Below are positions 11,791 to 21,520 of a DNA stretch of 64,000 nucleotides, in pieces; position 1 is the first letter of the stretch, and each line of letters starts with the position of its first letter. Made by a program: the position numbers and the translations under genes. The DNA is from Gibbula magus (Eukaryota; Mollusca; Gastropoda; Trochida; Trochidae): positions 10,227,867 through 10,291,866 of the forward strand of contig OW388296.1 in the NCBI GenBank assembly GCA_936450465.1, in the 5' to 3' direction. The notes below the pieces were generated by a model. That model made no database searches and was not told the DNA's origin. It saw only the letters and a program-made list of their open reading frames with translations.

Positions 11791-13839
11791 CAGGCCCAAT
11801 CCGCTCAAGTGTGTTGAGATAGTTCATGCTGATTTATTTTACTTGAGTTGATTAACTTAGCAATTGTTAGAAGCAGTAAGATGACAATGGAGATTATCGG
11901 AAACAATGTAGAATGTGATTATCAATGCAAAACTGTATTCGAGTTAGATATTTATTTGTTAATTCATGCAGTCATAGGAAGCTGAAATCTTATGTACATG
12001 CTCCGTAGGTAATATGGGTTATGAATTAAAAGTTGGTGACTATGTGACCATATGAACCATAGAAGAACCATATGAGCCACGAAATTAAAAAACAAATCTA
12101 TTTTTAATTGTTCAGTTCACTGCATGTAAACAAAACAGTCCACTTAAACCTGAAGTCGATGCAGCAGGTTATAAGCCATGTAAAACATTGTTGCAACATT
12201 TGAACATTGCAAGTTTTAGTAAACGAGACATAAGTTATGGCTGTCAATTACAATATATATGTGATAGTGTACTTTACATTGCTTTCAATCTGTGTGAAAA
12301 TTGACTGCACTCACTTAATTCAGTGCTGAGTTGCTGGTAAAATGATATTTGTGCAAGCTTAACCGAAATATCTGAGCGATGAGTTGTCATGGATTAAGGA
12401 AAGAGATAACGATTTGGATACAATGTTAAGCAACGCTTAAAACACTTAATTGTGGTGTTCTATTGATTTTAAGTTTCGTGTCAAGGAACAGTGAATGTTG
12501 TCAGCACGGAAATGTGTATTTGACAGATGTGCGGAATTCAGGGCTTTTCAATTTAGTGAAATAGAATATTTCAAATTCATCAAATCACCTTGGAATTGAA
12601 TGTGTCACAGTGTTTGGTTTCAGTTTTAAAAGAATGAGAGGAAAAGATAATCTATTTGGAAGTGTCCATTCGTCATGTCCAAATATCTTAAATAGCCAGT
12701 AAATATGTTATGTGAAACCTCGTATTGCATGGAATTCACTTCAACATTCTAACTGATTAAATGTGCTTTGTTGCAGTGTTCACTTTTCATTGTGGACAGA
12801 TGTAGGAATTGTCAAATGAATTTGTAAGACATACTATCTTTTGATAGCTATTAACACGCAACATGCTTTAGGAAATAAGTATTTGCTTTGAAGGTGGATC
12901 CAAATCCCATCTACATCCCATGGGTACAACACGATATCAGTGTTATGTATTATATCATAATTTTAATTTGAACTATTCATAAGAACAATCGTTATTGTGT
13001 TAATAGTTTGGAAACATAATTCTTAGAAAATGAAACTACAAAATACGATGCAAATACAGCCTAATTTGCTTCTAATTTGACAACATATCATATATATTAC
13101 AGTTATGAGATTTCCAGAAAGTGAGAACACATTTGAAAATATGTGTTTTTGAGTTTCCCACTTATCAGCCAAAGATAAGATAAGATAAAGCAGTGCAGTG
13201 GCCGGGGTAAAGCAACTGTGCAAAAACGAGACACCAGGTCTCCATTACACAGCAAGTCTCAAGTAAACCAAGGACTTAAATCCTTAAGTAAACCCTTGAT
13301 GCTAGCGATTTATGTGAGCATATTAATATAGGCTGGCAGTTTATCAATGCACTGTTTGACAGGAAGTTATTTTCTGATTCACATTAAGTAATTATCAATT
13401 CATTTGTAGGCTTTAATGTGCAACAGTTTCTTAAAAAAATAAGTAATATGTAAAATAATAAATTAGTGATTGAGTACTGTTTTTGTCATCACAATTTATC
13501 ACTACTTAAATATTTACAATATAAAACGAATCAAATGCATCATGTTATCTACAGAAGTATGCTTTAACAGCTCTTTCGGTGCTGTGTGTGAACCCACGCA
13601 AGTCTTTGATCACATCCTTCTGTGATGCTGGAATACATATTATAAACCTGAACACGATTCCAATAAAGTAGTCGTACGAGTTCAAGTGATACAATTAAAT
13701 CTTGAGAGTAATATTTCAGACATTCTGAGGAAGCAAGTATATAAAGTTCAATCAAAACCAACAATTTATGCTATCATGAAAGGGTTAGGAAAAGCTAATA
13801 AGTTGCTTGCATCAAAACAGGGACATTTCACTAATAGAA
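11791..13839. other. Non-coding stretch, no feature recognised
   Basis: About 2 kb of AT-rich sequence. No coding frame with family resemblance, tandem repeat or RNA gene was found. Confidence 0.5.
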
Positions 13840-15236
13840 GAAGTTTATTCAATTGAAGTATGTAGGCTATAGGCCCATAATACAGCATGTACATAATGCA
13901 TGTGTTATAGAATTGATGCTCTTAAATGCATAGCTTTAACAATGAAAGTTGCTAACAGCTTGATGGTAATTGGGTTACATGACGACATTAAAACATACAA
14001 CTTATGTCTTTTGGAAATTGAAAATATATTTTAGGAATAAATTAATTTCTTAAATCATCATAAGATTTGCATATTAAAATAAAGTGATATTCATCTTCTA
14101 TATAATTATATTTACATACATTGCATACTCGCTCATTTCTGGGTTCCTTATTATGCCTACCGGTTTCAACTCTAAGATGACTAGAACAACATCGTAAGCG
14201 AGCCAGTGCATGTCTAAATTTATCACATGTGAAAACAGTAATGTACAATTCAGTGGAAAAACTGTGTTTATACATATAATATAAATAAGCCTTGGGACTA
14301 TCTTGAACAGCAGAGTGCCAATCTTGTTAACAACAAAATTTTAATCTATTGAAAAATTCATTTACAAACATAGACATATTGTTAATACGCTGGTACTCCC
14401 AAACATACCGAAACCCGAATGAACATAAAATATCTCTGACATTAGAAGTCCAGTTGACATTACCATTATTAATAGCTTGCAACTGCATATTATAGCATTG
14501 TTTTACATATCTGTAATTAGGCATACCTAAATTTTACCCCAGTAGGAAATCACTCTTTTATATGCAAAACTATACATAGGGTATCGGCCACATTCGCCTC
14601 TAACAATATGGTTGGAAGTTGATGACTTTACACCGAGAAATCGTTTACAAGCATGCATATGTATAACCTCTATTTCCGAACAGATGCCTTTATTTAACCC
14701 CAAGATTTCAGATCCATACAATAATAAGGGACTTGCTTGAGAATCAAATATTTTAAAGAAAAGCTTAAACAAAAGAGGCCTTAGTTTATGTAATGAGGCA
14801 AACATACCATAAAACACCTTTTTTGCTTGAAACACCGTATTACGTATATGTTTCCGCCATGAAAGTGACCGTGTAAACGATAATCCATGATATTTATAAG
14901 AAGTTTCACATTCCAATTTGATTCCATTAAAATACCACTTTTCTTGATGAGACAATACCCCGCCTTTTTTAAAAACGACACCCTTCGTTTTATCTAAATT
15001 TACAGACAATTTGTATTCCTCACAAAACGATTGTAAAATATCTATGCGATGTTGAAGACCAAAAATAGTATCAGAAATAAAAATGACATCATCAGCAAAT
15101 AATAATAAAAAAAATAGTTCCACTAGTTCCGGATGCATTTGAATACCATGAGAACAATTATACTCTATTTCCTTTGCAAGATCATTAATAAACATTGTAA
15201 ACAAAGGGGGACTTAAAACACCAACAAAACCAGTGT
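13840..15236 (-). mobile_element. 5'-truncated LINE, same family as LINE-A
   Basis: The reverse strand encodes the second half of a LINE ORF2, starting inside motif B of the reverse transcriptase at about 15230 and running to a 3' end near 13840 (a TTGAATAAACTTC-like end). The 3' part resembles the LINE-A 3' untranslated region, including a GGGCCTATAGCCTA segment near 13870. 5' truncation is typical of target-primed insertion. The truncated end abuts poly-G and (TA)n tracts and then the Penelope-like element. Confidence 0.88.
13909..15235 (-). pseudogene. LINE-A-like reverse transcriptase C-terminal half
   Basis: Read on the reverse strand, GVLSPPLFTMFINDL (near 15175-15220) matches motif B of LINE-A. 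LLLFADDVIF is motif C, followed by YKYHGLSFTRSLSWRKHI, LLLYGSEILG and HACKRFLGV. After frameshifts near 14525 and 14280 come MPNYRYVKQCYNMQL and VCNVCKYNYIEDEYHFILIC, the C-terminal Cys/His motif. Past an in-frame stop near 14040 the sequence still resembles the last 30 residues of LINE-A (LMSSCNPITIKLLATFIVKA). Multiple stops and shifts show an old dead copy. Confidence 0.88.
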
Positions 15237-15254
15237 GTGTATGAGGGGAGGGGA

Positions 15255-15285
15255 GGGGGGGGGGGGGGGGGGGGTCGGTGTTGTG

Positions 15286-15351
<66 letters not shown>
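15255..15351. repeat. Poly-G tract followed by (TA)n microsatellite
   Basis: A run of 20 G at 15255-15274 is followed by a TA repeat at about 15288-15351. These lie exactly between the truncated LINE (reverse strand) and the Penelope-like element (forward strand). Such tracts at a junction suggest slippage at an insertion end or an error-prone assembly point. Confidence 0.95.
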
Positions 15352-15353
<2 letters not shown>

Positions 15354-16910
15354 AATGCAAAAGAAGAAAAGGTTATCTTAAACACAATTTCTAAATTGTT
15401 AAATAGATATGCTAGCGACATTTCAGACTCAGAACGAGACTATCTTACTAACGTTGAGGCTAAGACTGCATATTTTTATGGCCTTCCTAAAATACATAAG
15501 AGTAAAATAATTCAAGATAAGATATCTAATGAAAACTCAGCACTTATTTCTGTTAAAGACCCAGAAGATCTCCCCTTTAGACCTATTGTTGGAGGACCGG
15601 AAAGCCACACTCAAAGACTTAGTAATTTCATTGATGTCATCCTCAAACCTTTATGTATGCAAGTTAAAAGTTACATAAGAGATGATATTGACTTTTTATG
15701 TAAGCTTCCACAGACAGTGCCCGAGGGTTCCAAATTGGTTAGTTTTGATGTGGTCAATCTCTATAGCAATATAGATACGGAACTTGGACTGAAAGCAGTC
15801 AAATACTGGCTGGATGAATTCCGTCATGAAATACCAGATAGATTTTCTAATGATTTTATCACTGAAGCTTTACGTCTTGTTATTGAAAATAATGTATTTT
15901 ATTTTGATGGAAGTTTTTACTCCCAAAACAAAGGCGTTGCGATGGGTACGAAAGTAGCGCCGACGTATGCCACTTTAGTGCTTGGGTATTTGGAAAAGTT
16001 ATTTTACTCTAAAATTGGAGAGATATTTGGACTATCAATGAAAGAGCGTGTTGAAAATTCATGGAAGCGTTTTTTAGATGACTGTTTTATCATCCTTCAA
16101 AATGACAATAACTTTCTTCAAACTACGTATTCATGAAATTCTTAATTCACTTGACCCCTCAATGAAATTCACTATGGAATGTCATGATAACCATTTACAC
16201 TTTCTGGATGTCACTGTTAAGATAGCAACAGGAGGTAACATAGCTACGGATATATTTTACAAGAAAACAGATTCACACCAGTATCTAGACTTTGGTTCAT
16301 GCCACCCTCAGCATACCAAACGTAACATTCCGTATTGTCTGGCCAGAAGAGTTTTCACTATTGTTTCGGATGATGATGTTAAAATCACTCGCCTTGGTGA
16401 ACTAAAAGGTTTTTTACTTCAACGAAATTATCCAGACCAATTGATACGTGATAGTATACAAAGGGCGTTAAAAACGGAACAACAACAGCTGAGATCTAAG
16501 AGGGATAAAGACATGAATACTCAGAATAATCTCACTCTTGTATCTACTTTCAATCCTAGTCATGATAGCACTTTGTCTATTGTCAAGCGCTATCTTTCTG
16601 TTCTAAGTCCGAGTCAAAAAATGAAAAAGATTGTTAATAAATACAACTTTATTAACAGTCGTAAGCAACCCAAAAACCTACGCAAAATGTTAACTGCTTC
16701 TAGATTTGACTCGATTGATGTTGTTCCCAAAGTCTCTAAATGTGGAGACCCTCGTTGCCACACGTGTGAAAGCATAGTTGAAGGATGTTCCATTAACATT
16801 TCACCCAAAGATAATTTTGTTGTTAAACAAAATATGAATTGTGGTACGAAAAATGTTATTTATGTCATCACGTGTTCTGGGTGTAATGAGAAGTATATCG
16901 GGAAAACAGA
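15352..16910 (+). mobile_element. Penelope-like element copy 1 (5' and 3' truncated)
   Basis: A Penelope-type reverse transcriptase, linker and start of a GIY-YIG endonuclease occur in the usual order. The 5' end is cut by the (TA)n tract, and the 3' end is cut inside the GIY-YIG domain, where copy 2 begins (about 16905-16915). Confidence 0.92.
15352..16910 (+). pseudogene. PLE copy 1 reverse transcriptase and partial GIY-YIG endonuclease
   Basis: PLEs are retrotransposons whose reverse transcriptase is related to telomerase and whose endonuclease is GIY-YIG. Landmarks: FYGLPKIHK (near 15474), RPIVGGPESHTQRLSNF, SFDVVNLYSNID (motif A, near 15742), QNKGVAMGTKVAPTYAT (motif B, near 15919) and WKRFLDDCF (motif C, near 16063). 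A one-base shift near 16115-16125 moves the frame; it continues with FLDVTVKIA, SCHPQHTKRNIPYCLARR, a Cys-rich CGDPRCHTC, then IYVITCSGCNEKYIGKT, the GIY and YIG halves with a CxxC between them. The rest of the endonuclease is missing. Confidence 0.9.
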
Positions 16911-18054
16911 ACAAAAACCTAGAAGAGTCATTATATCGTAAAATTGGCCACAACTTTGGAGAGGAATTCGAAAATGAATTCAAAAGAAATTGGAAAAGAT
17001 TCTTAGATGACTGTTTTATATTATGGACTCGAGACAATGATGCCTTGAAAGATCTACATAATATTTCAAAATTTACATCCAAGTCTATCATTTACAATGG
17101 AAGACAGCAATGAAGTTAGCATTCTTAGATGTAATGGTATCTATTAAGTCGGGAAAAATAGAAACGGATATCTATTACAAGCCTACAGATTCCAAACAAT
17201 ATTTGGACTACAGATCCTGTCACCCACGCCACATCAAAAATAGCATTCCATATTCCCTAGCCCGTAGAATATGTACGATAGTATCAGACTCTACTATTCG
17301 AGACTTAAGGCTAAGAGAATTAGAGAAATTATTAAAAGTCAGAGGTTATCCTGACAACATCATTTTGGACGCTATATCGAAGGCCCGTTCTTTTAACCGA
17401 GAAGAGCTTCTAAAACAAAGGGAACAGGAAAACAATTTGGCTGCCTTACCTATTATCACTACATTTAACCCCTGTAATCCAAACATTTATCCAAAAGTGA
17501 GAAACTATGTACAGGCGCTAGACACATGCCTAAAACTAATGCATGCCCTAAAGGGTACTAATATGATAAACAATAAACGGCAGAGTAAAAATATGAAACA
17601 ACTGTTATCAAAAGCGTGTTTTATTGATCAAAACCCTATGTTAGGTGGAAGTATCACGAAATGTAATAGACCGAATTGCGGCACATGTTCACACATTTTG
17701 GAGATAAATTCATTCACCTTTAGGAATAATTCAAAATTCAAAATAATGGCAAATATGTCTTGCGCCTCTAGAAATCTAATATATGTAATAACATGCGCTG
17801 GTTGTGGTGAAGAGTATATTGGTCAAACGGGGGATGTACTAAGAGCGAGAGTGCGAGTATATAAACAACAGATTAAAACCCCAATTTATAGATGTATACC
17901 CCTTAGCGCACATATAGATGAATGCGCAAAGAATTGCAATCCCCAGTTCACAATCTGTTCAATTTACAAAATGCGCACAGAGAATGAAGAGCTGAGGAAA
18001 ATAAAAGAACGATTCTTTATTGAAGGCTATGCCCCTTAATTAAACCGTACATAA
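16911..18054 (+). mobile_element. Penelope-like element copy 2, different lineage, fused to copy 1
   Basis: It starts inside the reverse transcriptase (LEESLYRKIG corresponds to LEKLFYSKIG of copy 1) and runs through a full GIY-YIG domain. Protein identity to copy 1 in the shared part is only moderate by eye, so these are two lineages, not a tandem duplication of one copy. Confidence 0.88.
16911..18054 (+). pseudogene. PLE copy 2: end of reverse transcriptase plus complete GIY-YIG endonuclease
   Basis: NWKRFLDDCFILW (near 16990-17030) is motif C. Two frameshifts near 17085-17110 precede a long clean frame (17110-18039) with FLDVMVSIKSG, SCHPRHIKNSIPYSLARR, the Cys motif CNRPNCGTC (near 17665) and the endonuclease IYVITCAGCGEEYIGQTG (near 17779). 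Downstream are LRARVRVYKQQ (conserved Arg), LSAHIDECAKNC (His) and ERFFIEGYAP (Glu). The frame stops at TAA 18037-18039, but the next in-frame codons are Leu-Asn-Arg-Thr before a second TAA at 18052. Since family members usually end in a P-x-LN motif, the first stop probably replaced a sense codon. Confidence 0.88.
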
Positions 18055-18248
18055 TATGAAATTATGTTGACGTCGCATTTACTGTATAATTTTTTAGTGG
18101 TATGCATATGACGTCATGAATTACGTCCCTTGCCATTGATGACGCTACATCATTAGCAACACAATGTATAAGCTACCCTAATGATCACTATGTTGTGAAA
18201 CCGGTTGGTAATGAACTTATCAATGAACAAATGTACAACGTTTCAACT

Positions 18249-18320
18249 GGCCTCGTGGTGTAATGGTTAGTTCGTTCAGCCAGAAGGCAACAAAACAAAG
18301 GTTCGATCCCAGGTGTGTTA
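18249..18320 (+). repeat. tRNA-like sequence, probable SINE head or tRNA pseudogene
   Basis: CCTCGTGGTGTAATGGTTAG (18251-18270) resembles an A box, and GGTTCGATCCC at 18300-18310 is a near-perfect B box. Spacing fits a tRNA-derived RNA polymerase III promoter. The acceptor and T stems do not pair well, so a functional tRNA is unlikely. It lies 200 bases after the end of the Penelope-like pair. Confidence 0.55.
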
Positions 18321-20382
18321 TATGTTCCTATATAACATTTTATAAAGTATTGTCACTGACATTTGAAAATTTAGAAAATTTACTCCATTGACTTCTCAGT
18401 TGTTAAAAAGTGTAGGTTTATTAGAAAAGTGTAGGTATATCAGATAAAGTGAAGGTATTTCAGAAAAAGTATAGGTGTATCGGCTAATACACCTACACTT
18501 CTAAGTAATAGTTACCGACTGAGACCGAGATATTCAAGTTAGATGAACCCTCGCGCACGTGAATCATGAACACCGAGGCCATTGCTATTTTACGAATTAT
18601 CATCACACAGAAAGATAACAATTAAACAAAAGTAAATTTACAAAAAATATAAGTACTCTCATATCAGGTGTTCACGGCTATACCAGGTGTTCATGATCAA
18701 CACCCGAAAATGGTCATGAACACCTCTGTGGGTCCATTACAATAGACAACTTAAGTAAGTATGAAAAATGAAAACCCAAATAAAACAAAGGAGCCAGTGT
18801 GTAACAAAAGAAACCATAGCAACGTGACCGGAAGTGGGGTATACATAATCTGAACTTGATGACCAAGCTACAAATGCCCACGTCGGCTGGTGTAAGGTAA
18901 GGATACATTATAGTTCTACATTGCATGTAACCAGACAATATTGAAAGTGATGTTGAATGTATGTAGCTGTACTCTGACACACTGTCAGTTGGTGTGAGTG
19001 TACGTCATGAGCTGAACGTGTTGTAGACGCAGGACAGATAAAACGATGTTTGATATGGAAATATCCAGAAACTTTGTCATTTATTTGAGACTGACATTGC
19101 CATACGTAATTTGGTTGTAGACTTTACATCACACCAATGTAAATTCACCCACGCAATGCAAGTCAACACCGTAAGCAGCATACATAATTCAGTACATGAA
19201 ATACAAGGGTATTACTTACATCTTCCAGCATATGTAAAATTGATGGGTCTGGACCATACAACTCTTTTTATTTGTAATATGCATTCTCATTGTGTTGTCA
19301 CCTTTATAGCAGTACAGATCTGTTGCGAGTGGGTGAAGAACATGATCTGTGGCTTGTTGAGGAGTTTGTTTCACACTAAGGTGTACATTATTTAGCTTAT
19401 GAAATTAATGTATCGCATGTGCGGTTCATAGTTTAATGGTTCAAAATTCTACACATTTATTTCAGCATATGTACAACAGAGATGACATGTAGACTACAAC
19501 TCTCTTTGTAATTGTAATATATTGCTTATAATTATATAGTGTGCACCTTGACAAAATATATGTGTTATGGTTACTCTGACTTGCAGATGATTAAATATGT
19601 TCATATCGTTATATTTGTTGAGCGTTGGCGGTGAACAGGATCTGCAGATATTTATGTGATTGTTTCACTTACATCATGATAACAATGACAGTGTGAGTTT
19701 CTCAATATTTCAAATTGGATGTTAGTTGAAACTATGTGTAATGTATACACGAATATTATAGACTCTTTGACGTAGGTTCCAGGTTCACGGTTAACTTCTG
19801 ATATGCAATATGGCATCAACTGATTTGGATCTTCTTAATTGAAAATAATATTTTATGATGCATCTTTCTGTATATTCCGCTTAGTCTAAAAGTTCGACAA
19901 TAAATTAGCATGTTATTTATTTGTTATTTAAAAACCGATAATTGTAATAATTGAATTGTATATTTAAGTAAATTTTGAATTGTATTCATAATATTCCTGT
20001 ATCAACAAACAATACTAGTGTCTTTAAACAGGGTTATGTGAATGTCATTAGGGAATGCAGAAGAGCGACATGGACATGGGTATCAGTACTTAACGGACAT
20101 GAAGGGTTCACCTACTTACAGTCTGACTTGCACAATCCTGATAACAAACATGTCGTCGCACATTTCATAGATGGTCCGGTCATAAGTATATACGTATTCT
20201 TATAACAGCGATATACATATTGCAGGAATTCTGTTTTGAATTGTCTCTAACTTAGATACGTTACTATATATTTCTGTATGAATCCAAACATACATCGAAC
20301 GAACATGAAATGGCTATCAACCAAAATGGGAATTCACCGGTCATCTTTGTGGTTTCACAGATGATTGAAATCCTCAGTATCA
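18321..20382. other. Non-coding stretch with small repeats
   Basis: Two local structures are visible. At about 18404-18502 a decamer like AAGTGTAGGT recurs four times at roughly 24-base spacing, and the last copy forms a 14-bp stem (one mismatch) with ATACACCTACACTT. At 18560-18725, CATGAACACC occurs twice and its inverse GGTGTTCA(T/C) twice. The remainder to 20382 holds only chance frames. Confidence 0.5.
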
Positions 20383-20536
20383 GACGATCAGACTGTCAGA
20401 CTATCAGACGATCAGACTGTCAGACTATCAGACGATCAGACTGTCAGACTACCAGACTATCAGACTGTCAGACTATCAGACGATCAGACTGTCAGACTAC
20501 CAGACTATCAGACTGTCAGACTACCAGACTATCAGA
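20383..20536 (+). repeat. Minisatellite of CAGACTATCAGACGATCAGACTGT-type units
   Basis: The array is built from 8-bp blocks of the form CAGACTAT, CAGACGAT, CAGACTGT and CAGACTAC, arranged in 24- and 16-base higher units. Because all units are multiples of 8, the frame is kept open only by chance (reading RRSDCQTI repeats). No coding function is inferred. Confidence 0.9.
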
Positions 20537-21520
20537 GTACATGAACAATGTAACAAGCAGACATACTGAGTCTAAAATCTCTTAAATAAGCACTTTATGA
20601 ACTTGTCCAGCTGGCATTCATGTTACAAGGGAAGGCCTTGCTAAGGTTTTATTCTGTTAATGTTGAATAGTATTACAATGTATAGGAAACAATACGCGTC
20701 AGGTGGTTTAATCTTTTAAAAAAAGTTAATCCTTTATGTCTGATAGAATTTCCCGCGCCTCATAAGCAATGAATATGAAATGTCCATACAAATACCACTT
20801 TTCGTTGAAAATAACTGCTGCTATTTTTCACTCCACCGGTAAAAAACTGTTAATATTTGCTTTACAAGACATATAATACACACAGATCGATTTGAGAAAA
20901 GAATAAGTATGAACAATTTCGCCAAGAATCCAATATGTCTAAAGCCATATTGCCAATAATTGTCATCTAAATAACTGTATTTTCAAGGTCTGGGCAATCC
21001 TCTGTTATGCATGAAAATATAACGTGAATGTAAATGGTTAAATAGATGTGCTATCGACATGATAAGTGTTTTACAAGAACCATCACTGACGCTACTCATC
21101 TAGTGGGAACATGAGCGATGCGCATAAAGAAATACATATACAAACGTACGGTAATTTGTATTCACTGGACTGGTAACAGGAATTCTATTTTGATATGTTT
21201 TCTTTGTTCCTTAACACATTATATTTATATCAAGATGATTCATAAATATTTCTCAAAATATAACGGTGTCTATGTACGTTATATGGTTGGTCGTTCAACA
21301 TCCTCAATACATACATATCATCGGATGGAATTGCTGTACACAGTGTTGTATTTGTTCCGGTATATTATCGATCGTTTTATCTGTGACTGACCGTTGCTTT
21401 CTCTTTCAAATATTACTTCATATACCGCTTTAACGATAAGTGTTAAAAAGGTGAAAATACACGAAACCTGATTGTCCGTTGACGTAATTATGAACACGGT
21501 TAAAACTGACCATTGACGTC
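20537..21520. other. Non-coding stretch before the satellite
   Basis: AT-rich, no feature recognised. The last 60 bases contain partial similarity to the 45-bp unit (TTGACG and CCATTGACGTC near 21480-21520), a degraded array edge. Confidence 0.5.

Noticed and set aside
15237..15345. N-terminal extension of the PLE frame through poly-G and (TA)n
   Set aside because: It is a translated microsatellite (Gly and Tyr-Ile runs), not protein sequence; PLE homology starts after 15351.
18130..18230. Hammerhead ribozyme after the Penelope-like element
   Set aside because: PLEs can carry hammerhead motifs. TTGATGAC followed by a GCTA/TAGC stem is suggestive, but the required CTGATGA and the GAAA after helix II are not present.
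20310..20585. RRSDCQTI repeat protein
   Set aside because: Translated 8/24-bp minisatellite without flanking coding signal.
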